Origin: Pseudomonas sp. DTU12.3
GTDB taxonomy: Bacteria; Pseudomonadota; Gammaproteobacteria; Pseudomonadales; Pseudomonadaceae
Reading direction: 5' to 3'
DNA: 64,000 nucleotides
Assembly (NCBI RefSeq): GCF_004124275.1
Contig: NZ_CP027218.1
Coordinates: forward strand, 3,475,501-3,539,500
Each line of letters opens with the position of its first letter. Position 1 is the first letter of the stretch. The notes beneath the pieces were generated by a model, which worked only from the letters and a program-made list of their open reading frames with translations, did not search any database and was not told where the DNA came from. Below, piece after piece: positions 1 to 8,911 of the stretch. The position numbers and the translations under genes are program-made.

Positions 1-214
1 CCGAGTCGGCACGCAGCAAGCGGCACACTTGCAAGCCGTCGAGGCCCGGCAGCATCAGGTCGAGAATCACCAGATCCGGCGGATTGACTCGCGCCCGCTC
101 CCGTACGTGATCGCCACGGCCGATGACGCTGACGGAATAGCCATTGCGCTCCAGATAGCTGGAAATCAGTTCGGCGAGGGCGGTGTCGTCTTCGACCAGG
201 AGGATGTTGGGCAT
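1..214 (-). CDS. OmpR-type response regulator, N-terminal part (cut by window edge)
   Basis: Reading the minus strand from the ATG at 214 gives a receiver-domain start: MPNILLVEDD, with the acidic pair at residues 9-10, then DLVILDLMLPGLDG, whose aspartate is the expected phospho-acceptor. About 71 residues are visible before the window edge, so the output domain is not seen; assignment to the OmpR class is by resemblance of the receiver only. It is transcribed divergently from the RND efflux operon that begins at 508. That arrangement is common for a two-component regulator of the neighbouring pump, but the link is inference. No strong Shine-Dalgarno precedes the ATG. Confidence 0.85.
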   Translation of the reverse strand, partial: MPNILLVEDDTALAELISSYLERNGYSVSVIGRGDHVRERARVNPPDLVILDLMLPGLDGLQVCRLLRADS

Positions 215-251
215 GGAGGTGTTCCAGAAAGTGCGGTGGCGACATTGAAGG

Positions 252-348
252 CCTCATCGCGGGCAAGCCCGCTCCCACAGTGTTTTCGGTTGTTCACATG
301 ATTTGTGTCCACAACCGATCCCTGTGGGAGCGGGCTTGCCCGCGATGG
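252..348. repeat. REP doublet, GCGGGCTTGC family
   Basis: Two inverted copies of a unit containing GGGAGCGGGCTTGCCCGCGA face each other at 254-280 and 322-347, separated by about 40 bases. Together they form a long imperfect hairpin, the REPIN arrangement known in fluorescent pseudomonads. It sits in the divergent intergenic region (215-507) between the response regulator and the efflux operon. The same family recurs near 13.2, 15.05 and 17.5 kb. Confidence 0.88.
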
Positions 349-507
349 CGATGCAACTGTCGCAATAAATTTCAAGGGCTAAAGGATATACGCCCTCACC
401 CGTCCCTGAGTAAAACCCTTACACAATTTCACACAGCGCCTACAAAGCTTCACCGCTACTCTGCGCGACTGGCCGTAGGATGCGCGCATCAATATTGGGG
501 GTGGTAA

Positions 508-1665
508 ATGTCGAACAAACTGTTGGCCGGGCTCGGCCTGATCGCAATGGCGCTGACGCTGAGTGCCTGTGACTCGTCCTCGAAAGCCGAGGAACAGGCG
601 CCACCGGCCACCGTGCGCATCGAAACCATCGAGGCCCATCCCCTGTCGATCAGCAGCGAACTCAGCGGCCGCGTCGCGGCGCCGCGCATTGCCGAAGTGC
701 GCGCACGGGTTGCCGGCGTGGTGCTGCAACGGACCTTTCGCGAAGGCAGCGACGTGAAAAAGGGCGACGTGCTGTTCCGCATCGATCCGGCGCCATTCAA
801 GGCTGACCTCGACAGCGCCGAAGCCGCGCTGCGCAAAGCCGAAGCCAATGCCTTCCAGGCGAAATTGCAGGAACAACGCTACGCGCAATTGATCGACGAC
901 AAAGCCATCAGTGCTCAGGACTACGACAACGCGCGCGCCAATGCCCGGCAAACCGCCGCCGATGTCGCGGCGAACAAAGCCGCCGTCGAACGGGCGAAAC
1001 TCAATCTCGGCTACGCCACCGTCGTCGCGCCGATTTCCGGGCGTGTCGGTCGCGCACTGGTCACCGAAGGCGCGTTGGTCGGGCAGAACGAAACCACGCC
1101 GCTGGCGTTGATTCAACAGCTGAACCCGATTCACGCCGACGTCACGCAATCGACCCGCGAGCTCAACGAACTGCGTCGCGCGTTCCGCTCCGGGCAGTTG
1201 CAGGAGGTCGGTCAGGATCAGGTCAAGGTCACGCTGATTCAGGATGACGGCAGTCTCTATGCGTTACCGGGCAAACTGCTGTTCAGCGATATCACGGTTG
1301 ATCCGGGCACCGGCCAGATCATCCTGCGCAGCGAATTCCCAAACCCCGATCTGGACCTGCTGCCAGGCAGTTTCATCCGTGTGCGCATCGAACAGGCGAA
1401 GATCCAGAACGGTATTACCGTGCCGCAACGCGCCGTTCAACGTGACAGCGCCGGCATCGCGCAAGTGCTGACCGTCGACGCGCAAATGCGTGTGGCGCAG
1501 CAACCGGTGCAACTGGGCGCGGTGCAAAACGATCGCTGGATCGTCACCGGCGGACTCAAGCCCGGCGACCGCATTGTCATTGAAGGCCTGCAGCACGCCC
1601 GTGCCGGCGAAAAAGTGCAGATCGACGACACCCCTCTTCCACTTGCCCAGACTTCTGGTCAGTAA
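508..1665 (+). CDS. RND efflux periplasmic adaptor lipoprotein (MexC-like)
   Basis: This 385-residue protein is the membrane-fusion (adaptor) subunit of a tripartite multidrug efflux pump. The N-terminus is a lipoprotein signal ending in LSAC with the lipidated cysteine at residue 21, so it should be anchored in the inner membrane facing the periplasm. Adaptor hallmarks are visible: EVRARVAGVV, a lipoyl-like half-motif with DVLFRIDPAPF, a coiled-coil hairpin rich in Ala/Glu/Lys at about residues 100-165, then LNLGYATVVAPISGRVGRA and LLPGSFIRVRI. By recall the sequence resembles P. aeruginosa MexC more than MexA or MexE. The ATG at 508 follows a purine-rich GGGGGTGG. The RND gene follows after 15 bases. 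The MexC assignment by subfamily is inference. Confidence 0.93.
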   Translation: MSNKLLAGLGLIAMALTLSACDSSSKAEEQAPPATVRIETIEAHPLSISSELSGRVAAPRIAEVRARVAGVVLQRTFREGSDVKKGDVLFRIDPAPFKADLDSAEAALRKAEANAFQAKLQEQRYAQLIDDKAISAQDYDNARANARQTAADVAANKAAVERAKLNLGYATVVAPISGRVGRALVTEGALVGQNETTPLALIQQLNPIHADVTQSTRELNELRRAFRSGQLQEVGQDQVKVTLIQDDGSLYALPGKLLFSDITVDPGTGQIILRSEFPNPDLDLLPGSFIRVRIEQAKIQNGITVPQRAVQRDSAGIAQVLTVDAQMRVAQQPVQLGAVQNDRWIVTGGLKPGDRIVIEGLQHARAGEKVQIDDTPLPLAQTSGQ

Positions 1666-1680
1666 GCAGGACGCTTTTCT

Positions 1681-4600
1681 ATGCCGCAGTTCTTTATCGA
1701 CCGCCCGGTATTTGCCTGGGTCGTCGCGCTGTTCATCCTGTTGGCCGGTGCGCTGGCCATCCCGCAATTGCCGGTGGCGCAATACCCCGATGTCGCGCCG
1801 CCGCAGATCGAAATCTATGCCGTGTACCCTGGCGCGTCGGCGCAAACCGTCGATGAAAGCGTGGTCAGCCTGATCGAAGAAGAGCTCAACGGTGCCGATC
1901 ACCTGCTGTACTTCGAATCGCAGAGCAGCCTTGGCAGCGCGACCATCAAAGCGACCTTCCAGCCCGGCACCCATCCGGAACTGGCGCAGGTCGACGTGCA
2001 AAACCGTCTGAAAGTGGTCGAGTCGCGCCTGCCGCAAGCGGTCAATCAGCAAGGCTTGCAGGTGGAGAAGGTCTCTTCCGGTTTCCTCTTGCTGATCACC
2101 CTGACGTCCAGTGACGGCAAGCTTGATGACGTCGCGCTCAGCGATTATCTGGCGCGCAACGTGATGAACGAGATCAAGCGTCTGGATGGCGTCGGCAAGG
2201 CGCAGCTGTATGGCGCCGAGCGAGCGATGCGCATCTGGATCGATCCGCAGAAACTCATCGGTTTCAACCTGACGCCGGCTGACGTCAACGCCGCCATCGT
2301 CGCGCAGAACGCCCAGGTTTCCGCCGGCAGCATTGGCGATTTGCCAAACCCGTCCAGCCAGGAAATCACCGCGACGATTCTGGTCAAGGGCCAGTTGTCG
2401 ACGCCGGAAGAATTTGCCGACATCGTGCTCAAAGCCAATCCCGACGGCTCGACCGTGCGCATCGGTGACGTCGCCCGGGTCGAGGTTGGCAGTCAGGAAT
2501 ATCAGTTCGGCACGCGCCTCAACGGCAAGCCGTCGACCGCCGTCGGCGTGCAGCTGTCGCCGGGTGCCAACGCGCTGAACACCGCGACGCTGGTGCGGGC
2601 GAAGATGGATGAGCTGGCGCGCTACTTCCCGGCGGGCGTGGAATACAAGATCCCGTACGACACTTCACCGTTCGTCAAAGTCTCGATCACCAAAGTGGTC
2701 TACACCTTGGGTGAAGCAATGTTGCTGGTGTTCGCAGTGATGTTCCTGTTTCTGCAGAACGTGCGTTACACGCTGATCCCGACACTGGTGGTACCGGTGG
2801 CATTGATGGGCACGTTCGCGACCATGCTGGCGCTGGGTTTCTCGATCAACGTGCTGACCATGTTCGGCATGGTTCTGGCCATTGGCATTCTGGTGGACGA
2901 CGCGATTGTCGTGGTCGAGAACGTCGAGCGGATCATGGCCACCGAGGGTTTGTCGCCCAAGGAAGCCACACGCAAGGCGATGACGCAGATCACTGGCGCT
3001 ATCATCGGCATCACGCTGGTGCTGGTGGCGGTGTTCATTCCGATGGCGTTCATGCAGGGTTCGGTCGGGGTGATCTACCAGCAGTTCTCGCTGTCGATGG
3101 CCACCTCGATTCTGTTCTCGGCGTTCCTCGCCCTGACCTTGACCCCGGCGTTGTGCGCGACACTGCTCAAGCCGATCGCCAAAGGCGAACACCACGAAAA
3201 ACGCGGGTTTTTCGGTTGGTTCAACCGCCGCTTCGAACAGCTGACCGAGCGCTATCAGGGCTGGGTCGGTTATGCGCTGAAACGCACCGGTCGCTATCTG
3301 CTGATCTACGGCGTGTTGCTGGTCGGTCTGGGTCTGCTTTTTGCGCGCCTGCCCTCCTCGTTCCTGCCGGTCGAAGACCAGGGTTACACCATCACCGATA
3401 TTCAGCTGCCACCCGGCGCGACCAAGAACCGTACGGTGCAGGTGGCCGAACAGTTCGAGGCGCATAACGCTGGCGAACCGGGGATCAGCGACAGCGTGGT
3501 GATTCTCGGTTTCAGCTTCTCCGGCAGCGGGCAGAACGCAGCCTTGGCGTTTTCGACCTTGAAGGACTGGTCGCAGCGCGGCAGCGACGACTCGGCAAGC
3601 TCGATTGCTGATCGCGCCAATATCGCCCTGAGCCAGATCAAGGACGCCATGGCTTTCGCCGTGCTGCCACCGCCGGTCGACGGCCTGGGCACATCGAGTG
3701 GTTTCGAATTCCGCTTGCAGGATCGCGGCGGCCTCGGCCACGCAACATTGATGCAGGCGCGCACCGAGCTGCTAGCCGCCGCCGAGAAAAGCCCGGTGCT
3801 GATGAACGTGCGTGAAAGCGCACTGGCCGAAGCACCGCAAGTGCAACTCGAAGTGGACCGCAAACAGGCCAATGCGTTGGGCGTGTCGTTTGCCGACATC
3901 GGCAGCGTGCTGTCTACCGCCGTCGGCTCGAGCTACATCAATGACTTCCCCAATCAGGGACGGATGCAGCGCGTGGTCGTACAGGCCGAAGGCAGCCAGC
4001 GCAGTCAGGTCGATGACCTGCTGAAGATGCACGTACGCAACAACAACGGAAAAATGGTGCCGCTGTCGGCATTCGTGCAGGCCAAATGGATTCAGGGCCC
4101 GGCACAGTTGACCCGTTACAACGGTTATCCGGCGATTGCCATTTCCGGCGAGCCGGCACCGGGGCACAGCACGGGCGAAGCCATGGCCGAGATTGAACGT
4201 CTGGTTGCCCAAGGCCCGAAAGGCCTGGGCCAGGAATGGACCGGGTTGTCGTTGCAGGAGCGTTTGTCCGGCAGTCAGGCACCGATTCTGCTCGGGTTGT
4301 CGTTGCTGATCGTATTTCTCTGCCTGGCGGCACTGTATGAGAGTTGGTCGATTCCAACTTCGGTGTTGCTGGTGGTGCCATTGGGTGTGCTCGGCGCAGT
4401 ACTCGCGGTGACACTGCGCGGGATGCCCAACGATGTGTTCTTCAAGGTCGGCCTGATCACCATCATTGGCCTGTCGGCGAAGAACGCGATCCTGATCATC
4501 GAGTTCGCCAAGAGCTTGTATGACGAAGGGCACGACCTGATCGATGCGACGTTGCAGGCAGCGCGTCTGCGTCTGCGTCCGATCGTGATGACGTCGCTGG

Positions 4601-4776
4601 CGTTCATTCTCGGCGTGGTGCCACTGGCCATCGCCACTGGCGCCAGTTCCGCGAGCCAACAAGCCATCGGCACCGGCGTGATCGGCGGAATGATCACCGC
4701 GACGCTGGCAGTGATCTTCGTCCCGGTCTTCTTCGTCGTCGTCATGAAGCTCGTACAACGATTCACCAGGCACTGA
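1681..4776 (+). CDS. RND multidrug efflux transporter, HAE1 family (MexD-like)
   Basis: A full-length 1031-residue inner-membrane proton/drug antiporter. It begins FFIDRPVFAWVVALFILLAG (TM1) and has the two-fold RND layout of TM1, large periplasmic loop, TM2-6, then TM7, second loop and TM8-12. The proton-relay aspartate pair is in GILVDDAIVVVENVERIM in TM4, and the TM10 lysine is in GLSAKNAILIIEFAK. The motif HHEKRGFFGWFNR in the cytoplasmic link between halves is characteristic of the MexD/MexB group, and the loop sequences resemble MexD most. It is in an operon with the adaptor upstream. No outer-membrane channel gene (OprJ/OprM type) follows; the next gene encodes DUF1345, so the pump probably borrows a channel encoded elsewhere. 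Substrates cannot be read from sequence. Confidence 0.95.
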   Translation: MPQFFIDRPVFAWVVALFILLAGALAIPQLPVAQYPDVAPPQIEIYAVYPGASAQTVDESVVSLIEEELNGADHLLYFESQSSLGSATIKATFQPGTHPELAQVDVQNRLKVVESRLPQAVNQQGLQVEKVSSGFLLLITLTSSDGKLDDVALSDYLARNVMNEIKRLDGVGKAQLYGAERAMRIWIDPQKLIGFNLTPADVNAAIVAQNAQVSAGSIGDLPNPSSQEITATILVKGQLSTPEEFADIVLKANPDGSTVRIGDVARVEVGSQEYQFGTRLNGKPSTAVGVQLSPGANALNTATLVRAKMDELARYFPAGVEYKIPYDTSPFVKVSITKVVYTLGEAMLLVFAVMFLFLQNVRYTLIPTLVVPVALMGTFATMLALGFSINVLTMFGMVLAIGILVDDAIVVVENVERIMATEGLSPKEATRKAMTQITGAIIGITLVLVAVFIPMAFMQGSVGVIYQQFSLSMATSILFSAFLALTLTPALCATLLKPIAKGEHHEKRGFFGWFNRRFEQLTERYQGWVGYALKRTGRYLLIYGVLLVGLGLLFARLPSSFLPVEDQGYTITDIQLPPGATKNRTVQVAEQFEAHNAGEPGISDSVVILGFSFSGSGQNAALAFSTLKDWSQRGSDDSASSIADRANIALSQIKDAMAFAVLPPPVDGLGTSSGFEFRLQDRGGLGHATLMQARTELLAAAEKSPVLMNVRESALAEAPQVQLEVDRKQANALGVSFADIGSVLSTAVGSSYINDFPNQGRMQRVVVQAEGSQRSQVDDLLKMHVRNNNGKMVPLSAFVQAKWIQGPAQLTRYNGYPAIAISGEPAPGHSTGEAMAEIERLVAQGPKGLGQEWTGLSLQERLSGSQAPILLGLSLLIVFLCLAALYESWSIPTSVLLVVPLGVLGAVLAVTLRGMPNDVFFKVGLITIIGLSAKNAILIIEFAKSLYDEGHDLIDATLQAARLRLRPIVMTSLAFILGVVPLAIATGASSASQQAIGTGVIGGMITATLAVIFVPVFFVVVMKLVQRFTRH

Positions 4777-4845
4777 TGCGGCAGCGCCTACAAAAGCAAG
4801 GTTGTGTGAGCTATGGTGCTGGGACAGTCCACCAAGTGAGTCGCC

Positions 4846-5487
4846 ATGCGCTTTCTCGCCCGTACCCACCCTCGCCTCTCCGCCGCCGCGCTGGTCGGTC
4901 TCGCCACCGGGCTGCTCGCTCCCGCTGACTCGATCGTCAGCAAAATCCTCATCGGCTGGAATGCCGGGGTCTGGACGTACCTGATCCTGATGCTTTGGCT
5001 GACCATCCGCGCCAAAGCGCCGGACGTCAAACGCATTGCCGAAGTCGAGGATGAAAATGCCGGACTGGTGCTGTTCGTCGTCTGCATCGCCGCTTTGGCC
5101 AGCCTGGCCACCATTACTGTCGAGCTGGCTGGCAGCAAGGACCTGGAGACCACCCGTAAACTGCTTCACTACGGTTTTACCGCGCTGACGGTGATCGGCT
5201 CATGGATGCTGATCGGGGTGATTTTCTGCGTCCACTACGCCCGGCTGTTTTACACCTGGGACGGCAAGGAACCAGCGCTGCGCTTTGCCGAAGGTCTGAC
5301 GACGCCCAACTACTGGGACTTTCTGTACTTCTCGTTCACCATCGGCGTGGCGGTTCAGACGGCGGATGTCGGCGTGGCAACGCGGGATATACGCAAGATC
5401 GTGCTGGCGCAGTCGTTGATAGGTTTCGTATTCAACACAGCGATTCTGGGGTTTTCGATCAATATTGCGGCGGGGTTGTTCGGTTAA
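4846..5487 (+). CDS. DUF1345 family membrane protein
   Basis: A 213-residue integral membrane protein with about five or six hydrophobic segments, recognised as DUF1345 by [20 protein letters not shown] and the following [10 protein letters not shown], near residues 145-175. The function of the family is not established. The ATG at 4846 follows AAGTGAGTCGCC, a weak ribosome-binding site. It lies 69 bases after the efflux transporter on the same strand and could be cotranscribed, although the families are not known to work together. Confidence 0.85.
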   Translation: MRFLARTHPRLSAAALVGLATGLLAPADSIVSKILIGWNAGVWTYLILMLWLTIRAKAPDVKRIAEVEDENAGLVLFVVCIAALASLATITVELAGSKDLETTRKLLHYGFTALTVIGSWMLIGVIFCVHYARLFYTWDGKEPALRFAEGLTTPNYWDFLYFSFTIGVAVQTADVGVATRDIRKIVLAQSLIGFVFNTAILGFSINIAAGLFG

Positions 5488-5527
5488 AAACCCAAGCGTT
5501 TCGCGAAGTCAAAAATCACAGAAAAAA

Positions 5528-5565
5528 GGCGCTGTAAACTGTCAAAGCTGACAGTTTACAGCGCC
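5528..5565 (-). terminator. Perfect 17-bp hairpin with T-tract on the minus strand
   Basis: Two perfectly complementary 17-base arms (5528-5544 and 5549-5565) are separated by the 4-base loop AAGC. The A-run GAAAAAA just before the left arm means the U-tract of an intrinsic terminator would be in a minus-strand transcript. Both flanking genes run on the plus strand, so its role is unclear; it could also act as an RNA processing stem at the end of the DUF1345 transcript. Confidence 0.55.
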
Positions 5566-5650
5566 CCTGAGTTCAGGCTTCCATACAACATCCAGAAGTA
5601 GGACGGGTCAGTCTTTGGATGTCCTTAACCATTATGTATGGAGAAAAAAC

Positions 5651-6148
5651 ATGAGCTTCGCAGCCCGAGCCTACGCGGCAATCCTTCCGACTTCAGCCCC
5701 AGCCTATTTGTCCGCCACGATCAATGGCGATGCCAATCCGAGCTTCAGGTTTGTCAAAATTCCTGAATTCAAGGAGTTTCGCTCAACCTCTATCCCTTCT
5801 CTCAAGCTGGAGCACTACCCCGAGGGCAAGTTTTACGTACTGACTGCAGGACAGACCGAAAATGGCAAGACGCAGACGATCCAGTTTGTTTTCGCCACCA
5901 GTCCTCAAACAGGCACCTATTCACTGTCGAAGGACATCGACGATGTGAGAAGTACCTACTACTCTGATCCTGCGAATGGAAGTCTTCACGTCTGTGAAAG
6001 CGGAAGCATCACAGTGCAATATGACGACATCGAAAAAACCCTGAGCGGAACCTGGACCGGCGCTTATGACCATGGTGGCGCGGATGGCGATCAACTCTTC
6101 CCAATCACTGGGGAATTTACCGCTGACGCCGATCTGAATCGAAAATGA
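5651..6148 (+). CDS. Hypothetical protein, 165 residues
   Basis: I do not recognise this family. The start at 5651 is chosen over an in-frame ATG at 5615 because GGAG lies seven bases upstream. The protein is soluble-looking, with alternating hydrophobic and polar residues and many Thr/Ser/Tyr, suggesting a beta-rich fold. The stretch TLSGTWTGAYDHGG followed by FPITGEFTAD resembles the strand pattern of small beta-barrels. There is one cysteine, and no transmembrane segment or clear signal peptide, although the N-terminus is Ala-rich. It is flanked by the 5528 hairpin and a bidirectional terminator at 6170, so it is probably monocistronic. It marks the start of accessory-looking DNA. Confidence 0.65.
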   Translation: MSFAARAYAAILPTSAPAYLSATINGDANPSFRFVKIPEFKEFRSTSIPSLKLEHYPEGKFYVLTAGQTENGKTQTIQFVFATSPQTGTYSLSKDIDDVRSTYYSDPANGSLHVCESGSITVQYDDIEKTLSGTWTGAYDHGGADGDQLFPITGEFTADADLNRK

Positions 6149-6169
6149 ATCACCGGTTACAATCAATAA

Positions 6170-6199
6170 AAAAGGAAGCTGTAAGGCTTCCTTTTCTTT
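6170..6199. terminator. Bidirectional intrinsic terminator
   Basis: The stem AAGGAAGC / GCTTCCTT with a 6-base loop is flanked by an A-run on the left and TTTTCTTT on the right. It therefore can serve both convergent neighbours, the plus-strand 165-residue gene and the minus-strand autotransporter. Confidence 0.85.
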
Positions 6200-6215
6200 G
6201 TAACGCGGATCAGCC

Positions 6216-8657
6216 TCAGAGGCTAATGCTCAACCCGACACTCCCTCCCAACTCCTGATCAACCTTGCTACCACTGCTGGTTCCAACTTCGGCATACACC
6301 TGCCATTTGCTATTGGCTGGAATCCAGTTCAGGCCGCCGGTGAATTCAAGGCTGGTACTGGACAAGTCATTATTGAAATCAGTGTCGTTGACGCTGACGC
6401 GGTTGTTATTGACGAACTCGTGGCTGACGGCGGCGCGAAGTCGCGGCTGCAGCTTGCTGCCATTGTCCAGCGTGAGCTCACGTCCCACCGTCATGCCGAC
6501 CTTGCCAAGTACCGAGCGAGTCTCGTCGCTGTCTACTTGCAAGCCATTGTCCAGGTGGTAACGCTTGCCCTCAACGGCCGCTACACCCAATTGTGCGGAA
6601 GGCTCGATGAAATAACCGCGGTTCAAGGGAATGTGCTTGCCGACTTCGACGGACCCACTCAAACCCAGGTTATCGAAATTGCCTTTGGTTCGAGTGTCAT
6701 CGCTCAAGGTGACTTTGACATCGTTTTTGAATCGGTTGATTTTGCCAACGGTATCCACGTAATACCCTGTCGCTTGATCAAACCAGGTCAAGTAAAGACC
6801 TGCATAACCGCTGTCAATCTTACCGGAACTGCCTCGCGCCAGATCCAGACGCGTACTGCTGTACCCGCCAAAGACACCGATCAACCACTGACCATCCCAA
6901 AATGGCAATGCTCGATCCAACCCCACCGAGACACCTGTCTGGTTTTGATTGAAGCCGTTACCGTAGGCGCCTTTGACGTTGTACTGATTGCCGTAGGTTC
7001 GAACCCAGAGGCCTGATGAAGAATCTTGAGCATTAGAGTTCAGTGCCCCGGCCGATTGTGCCCTTGGCTGAGTGCCGGCCATGCGCCGGTCGCCCAGACG
7101 GGTATTGAGGGTGGTCATTTCGGAATAAATGACCGTGGGCGCGGTGCCGGCAATGGCCATTGCTGTTTGTGAACCTGTGCTCGGAGTTGTCGCATCGGGT
7201 CGCAGGAAAAGTCCTTCGCCCTCCCTCACCAGTTTGTAGGCCAGAGCGCCAACATCCACCTGCCCGTTCCTCAGGGAAAACTGCGCATCCCCAGCAGCAA
7301 TGTTGGCCACTCGGACTTGCGTACCGTTGACAGCCTCGCTCGCAGTAGCAGCAACCACCAGTTCGTGCTGGCCGGTGGCGGATTGCGTGACATTAAGAAA
7401 GTCAGTTGCGCCCGTGGCTACGTCGGCATCCATGAGGAATCGACCGTTGCCGGAAAGGTTGGCTATATCCAGGCGGGTGTACTCCAACGGCGCACCAAAA
7501 CGCACGCTGCCCCCCTGCATTGCAAGGTTTGCCAACGAATTGTTGCCGATCATGTGCCATTCCGCACCACGGCTGATGGACATGGCACTCACGCCGGTAA
7601 CTGCACCGTGCAGGAGCGAGTTGTTGTCCAGCGTCACCACACTGTTTCCGGAACCCTGAATATTACCGGTGAGTGTGCTTTGAGTTTCGAGCGAAACGGA
7701 GGCAACGTTGAGCAGATTGCCGTCAAGACTGGCATTATTCCGCAAGAAAACCTCGGCGCTTCCACCGTCAGCGACATCTATGTTGCCAGCCAAAGTACTG
7801 TTATCGACCTGAAATCGAGCCGCTGCCCCATCGATGACCTCGAGGATATTGCCGTTGCCGCCGATCAAGCTCGAGCGGTTACTTATTTCAATCAACACGG
7901 GTTGACCGGCGGGCGTCGCAAAATCGACATTGATCGCTGCGCCCGTGCGGCCTTGTACGGTTGAACCATCCACCTTCAGTACGCTCTGTGCAGTCACATC
8001 GGCGGGGTTCAACAAAGTGTCCTGCCCGAACATGACGCCGTTAAGCTCGCCAATGACCCGACTGCCCGCACTGACGTTGGCGTTGCCGCCGTACAACTCC
8101 AGGCCAATCCCATCGGCATCGGTTCCTTCTGCATGGGTACCGACCAGATTCAATGTGCTGAGAGATGTAACCGCTGCACCGGATGCTCCCCCTAGCAGCG
8201 TACTCCCCGTAACGGTTGCAGTTGATCCAACCGGAATTTGCAGATCACGAGCCAGCGACATGGCCCGGCCATCGCTGGTCAGCGTACTACCGGTCACGGT
8301 CGCTGTGCTGTCGGTCAAGCTAAGCGCGGAGTCGAAATTGCTACCGGTCACCGTGGATCCGTCCAGGGTCACACGGGTATTTGCAGAGGCGTCAATCTGA
8401 GAAGTGATGGCGGAAACGGCATTTAATGCGCCACCGCTGGCAACGATGTTCAGTGCGCCAGCACCATCGATGTTGAGAGTGGCGGTAGCAGGAATAAACC
8501 AGGCTTCCGGTATGGTGCCGGCGGAGACGGTTTCCACCTCGCCAGGATTAAGATTTCGTGAAAAGGCAGACGCTGAAAGCGCCATTAGCATCGCCGCGTA
8601 CGAAAGCATGCCAGTAAATTTTAAAACTGTCGGCCTTAGTCTCTTTTCAAACGTCAT
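6216..8657 (-). CDS. Autotransporter outer-membrane beta-barrel protein (type Va secretion)
   Basis: With the start at 8657 the protein is 813 residues. I prefer this ATG to an upstream in-frame one at 8768 because it is followed directly by a plausible signal peptide (basic MTFEKRLRPTVLKF, then a hydrophobic stretch ending SASAF). Residues about 35-520 form a Ser/Thr/Asn/Gly-rich passenger with repeated units such as STATVTGSTL, typical of a pertactin-like beta-helix. About the last 265 residues, starting near LWVRTYGNQYNVKG, are an autotransporter beta-domain with aromatic-alternating strands. The C-terminus is SISL rather than the usual terminal Phe or Trp. No protease triad or RGD motif was noticed in the passenger. 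It should be surface exposed, and adhesin is the default guess. Confidence 0.9.
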   Translation of the reverse strand: MTFEKRLRPTVLKFTGMLSYAAMLMALSASAFSRNLNPGEVETVSAGTIPEAWFIPATATLNIDGAGALNIVASGGALNAVSAITSQIDASANTRVTLDGSTVTGSNFDSALSLTDSTATVTGSTLTSDGRAMSLARDLQIPVGSTATVTGSTLLGGASGAAVTSLSTLNLVGTHAEGTDADGIGLELYGGNANVSAGSRVIGELNGVMFGQDTLLNPADVTAQSVLKVDGSTVQGRTGAAINVDFATPAGQPVLIEISNRSSLIGGNGNILEVIDGAAARFQVDNSTLAGNIDVADGGSAEVFLRNNASLDGNLLNVASVSLETQSTLTGNIQGSGNSVVTLDNNSLLHGAVTGVSAMSISRGAEWHMIGNNSLANLAMQGGSVRFGAPLEYTRLDIANLSGNGRFLMDADVATGATDFLNVTQSATGQHELVVAATASEAVNGTQVRVANIAAGDAQFSLRNGQVDVGALAYKLVREGEGLFLRPDATTPSTGSQTAMAIAGTAPTVIYSEMTTLNTRLGDRRMAGTQPRAQSAGALNSNAQDSSSGLWVRTYGNQYNVKGAYGNGFNQNQTGVSVGLDRALPFWDGQWLIGVFGGYSSTRLDLARGSSGKIDSGYAGLYLTWFDQATGYYVDTVGKINRFKNDVKVTLSDDTRTKGNFDNLGLSGSVEVGKHIPLNRGYFIEPSAQLGVAAVEGKRYHLDNGLQVDSDETRSVLGKVGMTVGRELTLDNGSKLQPRLRAAVSHEFVNNNRVSVNDTDFNNDLSSTSLEFTGGLNWIPANSKWQVYAEVGTSSGSKVDQELGGSVGLSISL

Positions 8658-8856
8658 AGTCACTACTCTTTGAGTTCTATCGGGACGGAAGAAAGAAGGG
8701 TTCAAAAATGCACTCCATCGGACGACCGTCGTTCGCGGCGTCGGAGGATACCTACAAACTAGAACCATCTATGTAGGACTAATCCTTTTTATAGGTGGGT
8801 TTAATCCTTCACCCTCGAAACACACTGCGTAATTTTATCCAGCAGAGAGATAGCAC

Positions 8857-8885
8857 CGCCGGAGAAAGCCCTTCTCCCCCCGGCG
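8857..8885 (-). terminator. Possible hairpin downstream of the 691-residue gene
   Basis: An imperfect GC-rich inverted repeat (CGCCGG at 8857-8862 with CCGGCG at 8880-8885, inner GGAGAA/TTCTCC) lies 26 bases beyond the stop of the minus-strand gene ending at 8912. There is no convincing U-tract, so terminator function is uncertain. The rest of the 254-base gap 8658-8911 holds the autotransporter upstream region and nothing else I can name. Confidence 0.35.
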
Positions 8886-8911
8886 AATGCAGTCAGTTTT
8901 TTGACTTTGGA

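Noticed and set aside
3772..5169. Long minus-strand reading frame of 465 residues opposite the RND transporter and DUF1345 genes
   Set aside because: It is antisense to two clear genes, rich in His/Gln/Arg and without any motif; a mirror frame of GC-rich codons.
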